Part shown: piece after piece, positions 1 to 11,571 of the stretch | How the letters are laid out: each line of letters starts with the position of its first letter | How positions within the stretch are numbered: the first letter of the stretch is position 1 | Assembly (NCBI GenBank): GCA_027704905.1 | Contig: CM051005.1 | Coordinates: forward strand, 31,847,005 to 31,911,004 | Source: Muraenolepis orangiensis | Taxonomy: Eukaryota > Chordata > Actinopteri > Gadiformes > Muraenolepididae | Reading direction: 5' to 3' | DNA length: 64,000 nt | Made by a program: the position numbers and the translations under genes | The notes under the pieces: generated by a model | Seen by the model: the letters and a program-made list of their open reading frames with translations, nothing else | Databases searched by the model: none | Told to the model about the DNA's origin: nothing

Positions 1-2270
1 CATGGATGTATTAAGGTTTAATCAGGTGAGTCTTGGACATGGATGTATTAAGGTTTAATCAGGTGAGTCTTGGACATGGATGTATTAAGGTTTAATCAGG
101 TGAGTCTTGGACATGGATGTATTAAGGTTTAATCAGGTGAGTCTTGGACATGGATGTATTAAGGTTTAATCAGGTGAGTCTTGGACATGGATGTATTAAG
201 GTTTAATCAGGTGAGTCTTGGACATGGATGTATTAAGGTTTAATCAGGTGAGTCTTGGACATGGATGTATTAAGGTTTAATCAGGAGAGTCTTGGACATG
301 GATGTATTAAGGTTTAATCAGGTGAGTCTTGGACATGGATGTATTAAGGTTTAATCAGGTGAGTCTTGGACATGGATGTATTAAGGTTTAATCAGGTGAG
401 TCTTGGACATGGATGTATTAAGGTTTAATCAGGTGAGTCTTGGACATGGATGTATTAAGGTTTAATCAGGTGAGTCTTGGACATGGATGTATTAAGGTTT
501 AATCAGGTGAGTCTTGGACATGGATGTATTAAGGTTTAATCAGGTGAGTCTTGGACATGGATGTATTAAGGTTTAATCAGGTGAGTCTTGGACATGGATG
601 TATTAAGGTTTAATCAGGTGAGTCTTGGACATGGATGTATTAAGGTTTAATCAGGTGAGTCTTGGACATGGATGTATTAAGGTTTAATCAGGTGAGTCTT
701 GGACATGGATGTATTAAGGTTTAATCAGGTGAGTCTTGGACATGGATGTATTAAGGTTTAATCAGGTGAGTCTTGGACATGGATGTATTAAGGTTTAATC
801 AGGTGAGTCTTGGACATGGATGTATTAAGGTTTAATCAGGTGAGTCTTGGACATGGATGTATTAAGGTTTAATCAGGTGAGTCTTGGACATGGATGTATT
901 AAGGTTTAATCAGGTGAGTCTTGGACATGGATGTATTAAGGTTTAATCAGGTGAGTCTTGGACATGGATGTATTAAGGTTTAATCAGGTGAGTCTTGGAC
1001 ATGGATGTATTAAGGTTTAATCAGGTGAGTCTTGGACATGGATGTATTAAGGTTTAATCAGGTGAGTCTTGGACATGGATGTATTAAGGTTTAATCATAG
1101 TGAGTCTTGGACATGGATGTATTAAGGTTTAATCAGGTGAGTCTTGGACATGGATGTATTAAGGTTTAATCAGGTGAGTCTTGGACATGGATGTATTAAG
1201 GTTTGATCAGGAGAGTCTTGGACATGGATGTATTAAGGTTTAATCAGGAGAGTCTTGGACATGGATGTATTAAGGTTTAATCAGGAGAGTCTTGACATGG
1301 ATGTATTAAGGTTTAATCAGTGAGTCTTGGACATGGATGTATTAAGGTTTAATCAGGTGAGTCTTGGACATGGATGTATTAAGGTTTAATCAGGTGAGTC
1401 TTGGACATGGATGTATTAAGGTTTAATCAGGTGAGTCTTGGACATGGATGTATTAAGGTTTAATCAGGTGAGTCTTGGACATGGATGTATTAAGGTTTAA
1501 TCAGGAGAGTCTTGGACATGGATGTATTAAGGTTTAATCAGAGAGTCTTGGACATGGATGTATTAAGGTTTAATCAGGTGAGTCTTGGACATGGATGTAT
1601 TAAGGTTTAATCAGGTGAGTCTTGGACATGGATGTATTAAGGTTTAATCAGGTGAGTCTTGGACATGGATGTATTAAGGTTTGATCAGGAGAGTCTTGGA
1701 CATGGATGTATTAAGGTTTAATCATAGTGAGTCTTGGACATGGATGTATTAAGGTTTAATCAGGTGAGTCTTGGACATGGATGTATTAAGGTTTAATCAG
1801 GTGAGTCTTGGACATGGATGTATTAAGGTTTAATCAGGAGAGTCTTGGACATGGATGTATTAAGGTTTAATCATAGTGAGTCTTGGACATGGATGTATTA
1901 AGGTTTAATCAGGTGAGTCTTGGACATGGATGTATTAAGGTTTAATCAGGTGAGTCTTGGACATGGATGTATTAAGGTTTAATCAGGAGAGTCTTGGACA
2001 TGGATGTATTAAGGTTTAATCAGGAGAGTCTTGGACATGGATGTATTAAGGTTTAATCAGGAGAGTCTTGGACATGGATGTATTAAGGTTTAATCAGGTG
2101 AGTCTTGGACATGGATGTATTAAGGTTTGATCAGGAGAGTCTTGGACATGGATGTATTAAGGTTTAATCAGGTGAGTCTTGGACATGGATGTATTAAGGT
2201 TTAATCATAGTGAGTCTTGGACATGGATGTATTAAGGTTTAATCAGGAGAGTCTTGGACATGGATGTATT
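1..2270. repeat. 37-bp satellite array, about 61 copies
   Basis: Head-to-tail array of a 37-bp unit (core TTAAGGTTTAATCAGGTGAG). The first ~1.08 kb is nearly uniform. From about 1090 on, variants are mixed in: GGAGAG for GGTGAG, an extra base giving CATAGTGAG, and TTGATCAGG for TTAATCAGG. The array begins before the window and ends abruptly at about 2270 in unrelated AT-rich sequence. No coding capacity. Each canonical unit contains CAGGTGAGT, a full match to the vertebrate 5' splice-site consensus. Confidence 0.98.
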
Positions 2271-3242
2271 GAATGAATGGTCATTATAAATAACATTCAT
2301 TATGATGAACCTCTATTGGTCATGTCAAAGCAACAGAGGTAAGTTAACATTGATAATAAAGCTTAATATGACTCAACGTTACACTTAAAACGGATATATG
2401 TCGGTTTGATCTTTGAATATGTGTCGTATTTTAAAAGCTTGTTATATTATCAATGATGTGAAACATCTTTAATGTATCATTCCAATCATATTCATGTAGA
2501 TGAATACATATTTCCCTCATTAGTTATTGGAAGACTATTTAGACTTCAGACTCTAAGTCTAAAGTAATATCAAATGGGAGTAAATTAATTACATTACTTT
2601 CAACCACTGTGTAGATCATCCCTTTAATGTTAATATAATGAATGTGTTTTAGTCACTGTTTGAACATCGAACTATACAGGCCTATTTGGCTACCATCTAG
2701 TATGGGGAGAACTTAAGAGCTTTATCCCCCAGGCTATCACTAGAACACGGTACAAGGTGGAACCTCCTACTACCCAAATCTGTAAAATTAACTTCACGCC
2801 AGGGCAGTGAAATGTAATGCAAGGATGCCTGACACTTTCTCCACCTAAATCCTGAACGAATGTATTAGTATTCTTTTTTAAGTAGGCTAATGCTAGCAAG
2901 CTGAATAACGAACTAGCTAAAATATAATAATGCTAATGTGATCACATTCATGTGTATAATAGACAATTAAGGTATTAGCAGTGTTTTTGTTTAATGCTAC
3001 ATTGGAATCCTAAATTAAAGAATGCAATTGAAATATCCATACCACTCAACCTTTTACACCAATATTTGACAGTTTTCCACACCGTGATAAGGCCGGGATG
3101 TCTGAGTGGGCCAGAAAGGTTCATCGCAAGAATTGGAAGCCATCCCGAGTGTTTTCACATGAGCAACCCACACACCTGGCGTCCCTTTACTTCTTTGCTA
3201 GATCGTACATTGTACTCCTTCGATGACACCGTACCAGGCTTC
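2271..3242. other. AT-rich stretch without recognisable gene
   Basis: Ordinary AT-rich unique-looking DNA. The open frames at 2690-2899 and 2994-3248 are short, have no recognisable domain and no splice context. I see no mobile-element ends here. Confidence 0.6.
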
Positions 3243-3422
3243 TGGTAATCTACTCACCTGTCTACTACCTGCCGGTACTCCGCTGATCGACCTCCCGGTA
3301 TCCAGACCCCTGGCCTGTCCCCGACCGTTCTACTATTGTGTTTACTTTAATAAAGCCTCACGTTAGTGCTTCACTGTGTCTTTGGTCTGCGTTCTGGGTC
3401 TTACCAACACTACACCCTGACA
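3243..3422 (+). mobile_element. 3' part of an LTR (fragment)
   Basis: This stretch matches the reverse complement of about 9995-10190 inside the solo LTR at 10002-10682. Shared blocks include the CTACTACCTGCCGGTACTCC region, the GATCGACCTCCCGGTA block, an AATAAA signal and GGTCTGCGTTCTGGGTC. It ends with TGACA, as that LTR does. The 5' part of the LTR is missing. It lies directly before the P-element-like remnant and reads in the plus direction. Confidence 0.75.
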
Positions 3423-5040
3423 AGACGACTACGTTCAACTGCTGTCCCAACCATGTTTGCCGTCCCAAGTGTCAACACAACAGCCGAGACACAGGTAAGT
3501 ATGCCCACAGAGGTAAGTGACACTTTCCTTGGTTCACTCGTACTACAATGTGTCAGAGATGGAAGTGACTACAACACAGCAAGATTGCATTGTGATGGAG
3601 GAGGTGCATGATGACACACATTTGGTGTCAAATGTAGTCCTTAATCACAATGATGTGACACATGAACATTGTATTGAGGACCACAGTTATTTCAGAGTAT
3701 CTCCCAATAGGCGTAAGCGCAAATTACATTAGTAGGAACACAATTGATCACCTGCCGCAAAAGACTTAAAGTGGATAAACAGAGGGAGAGCGCGCAAATA
3801 TCATCAAGGAGTGCCTTCTTCGACTCAGTGACATCGGAGCACATGTAATGTCATTGACCTGTGATGGTCCATCATGCCACTTGTTGAGAGCCCTCGGCGC
3901 CAACTTGAATGTTCATGACATGAAACCCTCGTTTCCACATCCGGCAGATCCATCAAAAATGGTCCACGCAGTACTTGATGTTTGCCACATGCTAAAACTT
4001 ATTAGAAATACTTTGGCTGATGGAAATACTCTGCAAACTCCAACAGGAACAATCAGTTGGCATAATCTACAGGAGCTGAACAAACCTCAGGAGACCCAGG
4101 GACTGGCTTGAAAAGTGGCCCATATAGGGTGGGAAAAACAGAAGATGAAGGTGAAGCTTGCAACCCAGGTTTTCAGCAGCAGTGTGGCAGATGCTCTAGA
4201 GTATTGCAACACCCTGCTTCATCTGCCACAGTTCCGAGGATGTGAAGAGATGGTCGAGTTCCTGAGAACTATTGATGCTGCCTTCGATGTCCTCAACAGC
4301 AGGAATCCCCTAGAGAAAGGATACAAAGCACCCATGAGGTCAACAAAGATCGGGCTGAACAAATCCTGCTAAATGCACAAAAGTCTCCTGGAACTGAAAG
4401 ATCAGAAAAACTAAAAACTTGTGTTGTTGGTTTCATTGCCAGTTGCATTAGTGTTTGGAAAGTTTTCCAGGAAACTGTGTGTAAGCCAAGTGCCCAAAGC
4501 CGTTACCTCCTCACTACCTGAGTCAAGCTGAGTCAAGATCACCTTGAGCTGTTCTTTTCCTCTTTCAGCACATGGTGGATTTAACAACAACCCTACTGCA
4601 AGACAGTTCACAGCTGCATACAAGCGGCTTCTTGTGAAGTTGCAAGTGAAGAATTGCATCCTCCGTGACAACACCACCATCTTGGAGTTGACACCTGCTG
4701 CAGCACCTCGCGCAGATAAGACTTGCAACCTGTTGAGCCTGCAGAGCCAGAGCATGACTACCACCTATGCCTAAATGTGGATGCTGTTTGAGTACAAGGA
4801 AGCTGCTATCAATTACATTGCTGGCTTTGTTGTTAAAAAGATCAAACAAAAGCACAACTGCATGTCTTGTTCTGAAGCGCTGACTTCTGATTCTACTGTG
4901 CATCCCTTTGTTCTCCTGAAGACTCCAGGAGGATTGTAAAAACCATCACCTGGCATAGTTGCTGTTTGCATGGAGTCAGAGCGTTGCTTTGTCTGGGAAG
5001 CTCCCCCAGGGACACGGCTTAACATCAGCCATCAATGCAA
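3423..5040 (+). pseudogene. Decayed P-element / THAP9-like transposase
   Basis: Three plus-strand frame blocks together resemble the transposase of P-element/THAP9 type. Positions 3848-4108 contain a DVCHMLKLIRNTLADG-like stretch, the strongest family signature, in the RNase H-like region. Positions 4115-4372 continue with the conserved KVKLATQVFSSSVADAL and FLRTIDAAFDVLNSRNP stretches. About 4795-4930 gives a YIAGFVVKKIK-type C-terminal segment. Frames are broken by several stops and shifts, and I could not find the N-terminal THAP zinc finger, so this is a dead copy. The family normally catalyses cut-and-paste transposition. The upstream piece at 3517-3732 ends in a basic cluster that may be the linker after the THAP domain. 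No TIRs were identified. Confidence 0.75.
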
Positions 5041-5639
5041 TTTTGAACAACCGCGCTTGAAGTGTATAGTGTATATAGTTAATAGTTCAGTTTATAATTC
5101 CCATAGATTGCAACCATTGCATGTATAGTGTTGTGTATTCTCTACTTGAAATGTGTTATTTGTGTTTAATGGAAACTACTTACTACTTACAAAAAAACAT
5201 TCAGTTTGACATGTTTACACTTTCTTTGTCTTGTGGTTCTTTATTGATCATTTGAAGGCTGATGTGTTCTTAGTTTTTTAGCATATTGTTATGTTATGTT
5301 TCTACTGTCGTTTACATATTGGTTCAATTAAGTTCCTAGTGCAGGGCACTAGTGCAGGGCACCTGATGTTCGGCGGGCTGGGAACTAGTTCGAAAAATGT
5401 AGTTCCTTGTATATATAAGTTCTTTATATGTATATATATGTATTTTCTTGTCTTGTGTATGTATGTACTGTAAGTTGTGTTTTGTTTTGTGTTCCCACTT
5501 GAAGCCGGTACCTTGACGTGGTGAGTGGCTTCAAAACTAAGACAGGCTGTTATGTTATTTTTTAATACTTATTTTCAAAAAGTATTTTTTACATTTTATT
5601 GTTAAATAACTAAATTAAACAATACAGTTTAAAATGGTT
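5041..5639. other. AT-rich flank, no gene seen
   Basis: AT-rich sequence after the P-element-like remnant, possibly its 3' untranslated part. A small duplication (AGTGCAGGGCAC twice) lies at about 5338-5361. No gene or TIR was recognised. Confidence 0.5.
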
Positions 5640-7660
5640 TATTTGTATTTGCTATATTTGCTCCTTGCCTCCGCAAGCAAATCAAACCCTTACGCTTACA
5701 GAAGGCAGCAGCGCGCCTGGTGCTTAACTTACCTTCTCATGTTCCCCTCTCTTCCAGGACCTCCATTGGCTTTCAGTAATCACCTGCATTCAATTCAAGA
5801 CACTGGTACTGGCCTACAAGGTACTGGCCTACAAGGTACTGGCCTACAAGGTACTGGCCTACAAGGTACTGGCCTACAAGGTACTGGCCTACAAGGTACT
5901 GGCTACAAGGTACTGGCCTACAAGGTACTGGCCTACAAGGTACTGGCCTACAAGGTACTGGCTACAAGGTACTGGCCTACAAGGTACTGGCCTACAAGGT
6001 ACTGGCTACAAGGTACTGGCCTACAAGGTACTGGCCTACAAGGTACTGGCCTACAAGGTACTGGCCTACAAGGTACTGGCCTACAAGGTACTGGCCTACA
6101 AGGTACTGGCCTACAAGGTACTGGCTACAAGGTACTGGCCTACAAGGTACTGGCCTACAAGGTACTGGCCTACAAGGTACTGGCTACAAGGTACTGGCCT
6201 ACAAGGTACTGGCCTACAAGGTACTGGCTACAAGGTACTGGCCTACAAGGTACTGGCTACAAGGTACTGGCCTACAAGGTACTGGCCTACAAGGTACTGG
6301 CCTACAAGGTACTGGCTACAAGGTACTGGCCTACAAGGTACTGGCCTACAAGGTACTGGCCTACAAGGTACTGGCTACAAGGTACTGGCCTACAAGGTAC
6401 TGGCTACAAGGTACTGGCCTACAAGGTACTGGCTACAAGGTACTGGCCTACAAGGTACTGGCCTACAAGGTACTGGCTACAAGGTACTGGCTACAAGGTA
6501 CTGGCTACAAGGTACTGGCCTACAAGGTACTGGCCTACAAGGTACTGGCTACAAGGTACTGGCCTACAAGGTACTGGCTACAAGGTACTGGCCTACAAGG
6601 TACTGGCCTACAAGGTACTGGCTACAAGGTACTGGCCTACAAGGTACTGGCTACAAGGTACTGGCCTACAAGGTACTGGCCTACAAGGTACTGGCTACAA
6701 GGTACTGGCCTACAAGGTACTGGCTACAAGGTACTGGCCTACAAGGTACTGGCCTACAAGGTACTGGCTACAAGGTACTGGCTACAAGGTACTGGCTACA
6801 AGGTACTGGCCTACAAGGTACTGGCCTACAAGGTACTGGCTACAAGGTACTGGCCTACAAGGTACTGGCTACAAGGTACTGGCTACAAGGTACTGGCTAC
6901 AAGGTACTGGCCTACAAGGTACTGGCCTACAAGGTACTGGCTACAAGGTACTGGCCTACAAGGTACTGGCCTACAAGGTACTGGCTACAAGGTACTGGCT
7001 ACAAGGTACTGGCCTACAAGGTACTGGCCTACAAGGTACTGGCTACAAGGTACTGGCCTACAAGGTACTGGCTACAAGGTACTGGCCTACAAGGTACTGG
7101 CCTACAAGGTACTGGCTACAAGGTACTGGCTACAAGGTACTGGCTACAAGGTACTGGCCTACAAGGTACTGGCCTACAAGGTACTGGCTACAAGGTACTG
7201 GCCTACAAGGCCCGGCCTACAAGGCCCCGGCCTACAAGGCCCCTCGCTCCAGCCCAAACACTACGCTCAACAATCTCAGCGGGACGACTGGTACCTCCAT
7301 CACATCAACGCCACGTTCCGCAAGAGACTCCAAACACACCTGCTGAGAGCCCACCTGGACTCTGCTTCACCAGCCCTCCCCTTTATGCACTGTGGATTCA
7401 TATTGGCACTAAATCCTTGTGCTTTTATGACTTGGAAATCCTTGTGCTTTTTATGCTCTTTGTACTTTTTGTGCTTATAAGCACTTTGTTTTTTAACATA
7501 TTGTACGTTCATGTTGTTGATGCACTTTAGGACATTACCAGGCATCCTAGTGGTTGGGAAGATTTTCTCTATTGGCCTGCAATTGGGAATGCTGGGAACT
7601 TTCTAATTACTTCTTGTAAGTCGCTTTGGATAAAAGCAAATGTAAAATGTATTAAATGTG
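5640..7660 (+). mobile_element. LINE (L2/CR1-like) 3' end carrying a repeat expansion
   Basis: Around 5690-5815 the plus strand encodes, with small frame slips, the C-terminal signature of CR1/L2-type LINE ORF2: LQKAAARLVLNLPSHV, then a DLHWLSV-like stretch and IQFKTLVLAYK. After the expanded repeat, 7300-7350 gives TFRKRLQTHLL, the usual last conserved block. The 3' end at 7615-7660 reads GTAAGTCGCTTTGGATAAAAG, the common tail of fish LINEs of this group. The reverse transcriptase core is absent, so this is a 5'-truncated dead copy. The 570-codon open frame across it is a by-product of the tandem repeat. Confidence 0.85.
5800..7245. repeat. 14/15-bp minisatellite derived from LINE codons
   Basis: About 97 tandem copies of CTACAAGGTACTGGC (15 bp) and CTACAAGGTACTGG (14 bp). 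The 15-bp form encodes LAYKV, and the mixture of 14 and 15 bp rotates the reading frame through LQGTG, YKVLA and TRYWP. The unit is a near-duplicate of the LINE codons immediately to its left (ACTGGTACTGGCCTACAAGG, ending FKTLVLAYK). The last copies (7200-7245) change to CCCGGCCTACAAGG, leading back into LINE sequence. Confidence 0.95.
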
Positions 7661-7721
7661 TTATTTATCACTGTGCATGGATATCATTATAGATGATACA
7701 TTATTATAATAGGTTATATAT

Positions 7722-7911
7722 TGTAACGGCCTGGGGAAGGCTGTGATTGGGGGGGGGGCCGAAGGGAGTGGTTCCCGTTGGACGGGAGTTTAGGGGTTGT
7801 TGTTCCGGGTTTTGTGTGAAGTGTGTGTGGAAACTAGCTTGTTAGCTGACGGCTAAGGGCAATAAACATTGTGTTCACTATACTCCGTGTCCTTCGGCTC
7901 ATATCGTTACA
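7722..7911 (+). repeat. 5' LTR of Gypsy element 1
   Basis: 190 bp beginning TGTAACGGCC and ending CGTTACA, so the inverted TGTAACG/CGTTACA ends are clear. It has one copy of the GGGGAAGGCTGTGATTGG segment and an AATAAA signal at 7861. It pairs with 11572-12114. Confidence 0.93.
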
Positions 7912-7926
7912 TTGGTGTCAGAAGGG
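7912..7926 (+). promoter_or_regulatory. Primer binding site, tRNA-Leu type
   Basis: TTGGTGTCAGAAGGG directly follows the 5' LTR. TGGTGTCAGAAG complements the 3' end of vertebrate tRNA-Leu (CTTCTGACA plus CCA), recalled from known tRNA-Leu sequences. The same primer site follows the 5' LTR at 57050. Confidence 0.8.
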
Positions 7927-7953
7927 ACTAAGGACATACGCTACGATCCTGGA

Positions 7954-8481
7954 GTAATGGAACAGAAGAGGAGTTTGTAGTACCCCAGAGAGGGGAGAGT
8001 GAAGAGCGAGGAGAGCGACGGCGAGCCGTACGGCGCGTGCGGCTGGTCGGCGGACGTAGACGAGGAGACGGAGAGAGCGCCGCGAGAGGCAAGTCGTCGC
8101 CTCAGAAGAGCGACAGGAGAGGGGGCCAAGGACGGAGTCAGGACCCCTCCAGTGGCGGCTCACGATGTTCCTTGTTCCCCCAGAAGGGACCCGCCGGTCG
8201 AGCCTCGGGAGCGGGCAAGGCACGGAGGCCGTCACCGTCCCGCTACCGGGGCGCCGCTGGAGACTCCGAAGTACACGGGCAGCTCGGATTGGGAGCCTTT
8301 TCATGCTCATTCAAACTCAACAACCGGTTCCGGCAAGCGGGGGAGCCGCTGAGACAGCTGGCGAACGACTCATGACCTTTAAGGAACCGGAGGGTCAGGT
8401 AGCCCGGTGGCTGGTGGAGCTCCAGGCCTTCAACCTCACCGTGGAGCATAGGGCGAGCGCCCGAGGGTTGCCGGTACTGTG
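7954..8481 (+). pseudogene. Gypsy gag start fused to end of RNase H (deletion remnant)
   Basis: The plus strand encodes the beginning of a gag-like protein that reaches PKYTGSSDWEPFHAH (about 8265-8309), a typical gag motif of fish Gypsy elements. After about 30 bp it jumps to FKEPEGQVARWLVELQAF and TVEHRASAR (about 8376-8460), the end of an RNase H domain. Everything between (rest of gag, protease, reverse transcriptase) is deleted. Stops also interrupt the first frame (7978). Confidence 0.8.
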
Positions 8482-8489
8482 ACTGGAGG

Positions 8490-9596
8490 GAGGTGAGAGA
8501 GAGAGAGAGCTGCTGGACGAGGAGGAGGCAGGGCACGGCACCCCTCATGGGGAGGTGCTCTGTAGGGGGCTACAGATTGTCATTGGGAGACGGTGGCCCA
8601 GCTGTCGGCAAACACCAAGTTTGTCGCTCTGCGCCTGGGCCAAGGGGTCCTACAGAGGGCCTGGACCGAGCCAGCATCCGGGGAGGAGAAGTGGCAGACG
8701 GTGGTCCCCAAGGGCTTGCGGGCCGAAGTACTCGGAGCCATGCAGCCGGTTCGGGTCACTTCGAGGTCACCAAGACCCTTGGTCGCCTTCGCCAGGGCTT
8801 CTACTGGGGGCAGTGCAGGAGGGACATAGAAGACTTCTGCCGCCGCTGCGACCCCTGTACTGCCTGCAAAGGCCCCCCGGGACGCTCGCACGCCCCACTC
8901 CAACTATTTGTGGTGGGAGCCCCCATGGAAAGGGTGGCCGTGGATGAGGTGGGACCTCTACCTCGTTCCGATCGGGAACTACTTCACCAAATGGCGAGAG
9001 GCATACGCGCTGCCGGACCAGGAGGCCACCACGGTGGCGGATGCCCTGGTGGAGGGCATGTTCTGCCGTTTCGGGGTACCAGAGACCCTACACAGCGACC
9101 AGGGAAGGAATTTCGAGTCCCGGGTGTTTACTACTATGTGCGAGCGCCTGGGGATCCAGAAAACCCGTACCCCCCCCTTGCGACCGCAGAGGTTGGTGGA
9201 GAGATTCAACCGCACCATGGGGCAGCAGCTGGGCATCCTCACGTCATCCCACCAGAGAGATTGGGACAACCATCTACCCCCTGACACCCTGCCTCCGGCC
9301 CCCGGCCCGGAGTATGCCAGCAGACCAGGAACGCCTGGAGTCGTCCCATGCGTTTGCCCATGACCAGCAGCTCCGGGCCGGAGTGAGGAAGAAAATAAAC
9401 TATGACGTGCGGGCAAAAGGGCGTCACTTTGAGGGGAGCTGGTGTGGGTTTTCAACCCACAGCGGAAAAAGGAGCAGGACAGCCCCTGGATGGGGCCGGG
9501 CCCCGTCCTGGAGAGGTTGGGGGAGGTAGTCGACCGGGTACAGCTGCCGGTCCGAGGGCGGAAGGTGGCACTCCACCAGGACAGATTGGCCCCTTA
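8490..9596 (+). pseudogene. Gypsy integrase remnant
   Basis: Spread over two to three frames: an H2C2 zinc-binding region (about 8750-8880, with the CRRCDPCTACKGPPGRSHAP stretch), then the catalytic core (about 8990-9290, with VPETLHSDQGRNFES giving the second Asp, and RLVERFNRTMGQQLG giving the Glu region). The C-terminal part (about 9450-9590) resembles a GPY/chromatin-binding tail ending near DRLAP. Frameshifts near 8960 and 9290 kill it. The coding sequence resumes beyond 11127 after the Harbinger insertion. Confidence 0.85.
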
Positions 9597-11123
9597 AGGC
9601 TCCGTCACACCATAACGTTCTGGTCTGCGTTCTATGAAAGTTATAATCGTTCAATTTTCGAGTGTTCTAGGGGAGGTGGACACATCTGGCGTGTGACTAA
9701 CGTGTGACTAACGCATGACTAACGTGTGACTAAAGCATGACTAGCGTGTGACTAAACGCATGAGGAGTGTGTGACTAACGCATGAGGAGCGTGTACCAGT
9801 GACCAAGTAAGACACCCCTGAAAACGATTAGCGTGTGCTGACGTGTCACTGGTGCGCGACTACGATTAGTCAACGTTAGACAAGCGTGTTGAGCGTGTGA
9901 CTAACGTGTGACTAACGACAGACTAGCGTGTTTCTGCCGTGTGGGTTGCATGTTCAAACGGGTATAAAACGCGGGGAAATCACAGTGGATTCAGTTGTTC
10001 TTGTCACGAGTGGATTGTTCGGTGGACCCAGAACGCAGACCAAGACACAGTGGAGCTATAACAGAGTTTTATTTCAAGCAAACACAACACAAGAGTGTGA
10101 TCAGGGACAGTCCAGGGGTCTGGGTACCGGGAGGTCGATCCGCGGAGTACCGGCAGGTAGTAGACCGGCGAGTAGTCCGGGACGGGGGAGGAGTCTGGGT
10201 ACCGGGAGGTCGAGTAGCGACAGGTACCAGACAGGCGGATGATCAGGGACGAACGAGAAGTCTAGATACCGGGAGGTCAGAGTAGCGACAGGTACCAGAC
10301 AGGTAATTATAATGACCGGACCGGGGAGCTCGTATAGACCGGAGTAACGCGAGACAGGCGGGTTGACGCGGGATAGGCAAAGGATCTGGATTTCCGGGAC
10401 ATCAGCGTGGCGATTCCGTCCAGAATGTACGACGATGAACAAAGTATGACGTACGACCTAACGCCGGGGTAACGGGGAGCCAGGGTCTATATACCCCAGG
10501 TGAGGGGATTAGCAATCAGCCACGCAATTGCTGACAGGTGTGTGTGTGCGCCGCCAACGCATGTGGCCTGGCCACGCCCCCTGTCAACCACCGTAACCAT
10601 GACAATTGTTCACAGGTGTGTGTGTGCGCCGGCAGCGCACGTGGCTTGGCCACGCCCCCTGTCAACCACCGTAACCGAGACAGTTCTTCTGGATATTGAA
10701 CACATCATGCCGCCAAGAGGAAAAAAGCGTGTGAGGGGGGCTACTGCTAAACTCCATCTCCATCTCCATGTCGTCTGTACTCCATCTCCAAAGTAACGCT
10801 AGGGTAACGACTGACTAACAATAGCCGAACGCGTGCAACGTCGGCGAACGTTAGTACAACGTTCCACGAACGTTCTCCAGCGTTCTCCAGCGCTTAACGT
10901 TAAACGTTGAACGCTGGTCTTCATGAGAACTTTTGTGCATGTTCAAAACTTTATTTTCGGACCAGCGTTCTCCGACGACCACCGCCGATCACCGACGATT
11001 ACCGACGATTACCAGCGTTCACCAGCGTTCACACAACGCTGTTCTGACGCTATACCAGCGACCACAGACGATTACCAACGTTTCCTCAAAAGCTGACCAG
11101 AACGTTATGGTGTGACGGGGCCT
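9597..11123. mobile_element. Non-autonomous PIF/Harbinger-like DNA transposon
   Basis: Terminal inverted repeats of about 29 bp, AGGCTCCGTCACACC... on the left (9597) and the reverse complement AGGCCCCGTCACACC... on the right (ending 11123), with one mismatch. Flanked by TTA on both sides (9594-9596, 11124-11126); a 3-bp TTA/TWA duplication is typical of PIF/Harbinger. Removing the insert rejoins the Gypsy coding sequence. The left subterminal region has repeated GTGTGACTAACG words, and the right has CCAGCGTTC words. No transposase. The intact element without its nested LTR would be about 840 bp. Confidence 0.85.
10002..10682 (-). mobile_element. Solo LTR nested in the Harbinger element
   Basis: 681 bp. 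On the plus strand it begins TGTCACGAGTGG and ends CCGAGACA, with a 5-bp duplication GTTCT on both sides (9997-10001, 10683-10687). Transcription is toward lower coordinates: TATATA at about 10488 and AATAAA near 10069 on the minus strand fit a U3-R-U5 layout. No internal retroelement sequence is present, so it is a recombination product (solo LTR). A ~75-bp segment (GTGTGTGTGCGCCG... to GTCAACCACCGTAACC) occurs twice at the U3 end (10536-10600 and 10615-10677). Confidence 0.88.
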
Positions 11124-11571
11124 TTACCGAGGGGGGGCGTCCCTGCGGGCCGTGGGGGCCCCGGAGGCTCCTCCCCAGCCATCTCCACCCCACCCGATCC
11201 TAGTCTCCGGGGAGAGGGAAGCCCCACCTTCCGACTGGGCGGGCCCGCCGGTTCGGCCGGGAACTCAGTCTACCAGGCACCGGCGGCCGCCGGAGAGGTT
11301 TGGGGACTTTAGGGGTTTTGGGGCGGAGGGGTACTAGAGGGGTACTAGAGGGGTACTAGGTAGAGGGGAGATCACAGGGTTAGAGGGAAAGAATGCACCC
11401 TGGTCTCACGGGAAGAGAATGTGGTCCACCCTACTCTTCCTAAAACATTTAAATAAGTTCCTGCAGCTAAAGGCCTTGTTTGGGGAGTCCGCTCCGGTAG
11501 GGGTGTGATCGTTGGGGTGGGGTTACGTCCCGGGTCCCTCGGGGGCGAGGACCTTATTTGTAGGGGGGTAT

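Noticed and set aside
1..2270. CRISPR array
   Set aside because: Contiguous tandem units without unique spacers, in a eukaryotic context. The same holds for the arrays at 25.6, 29.2 and 44.2 kb.
5634..7346. 570-codon open frame with LQGTG/LAYKV/TRYWP repeats as a protein gene
   Set aside because: It is the translation of a 14/15-bp minisatellite inside a truncated LINE; frame rotation shows no protein selection.
7999..8375. Overlapping plus-strand frames of 112-117 codons as host genes
   Set aside because: They are GC-rich frames of the gag remnant of Gypsy element 1.
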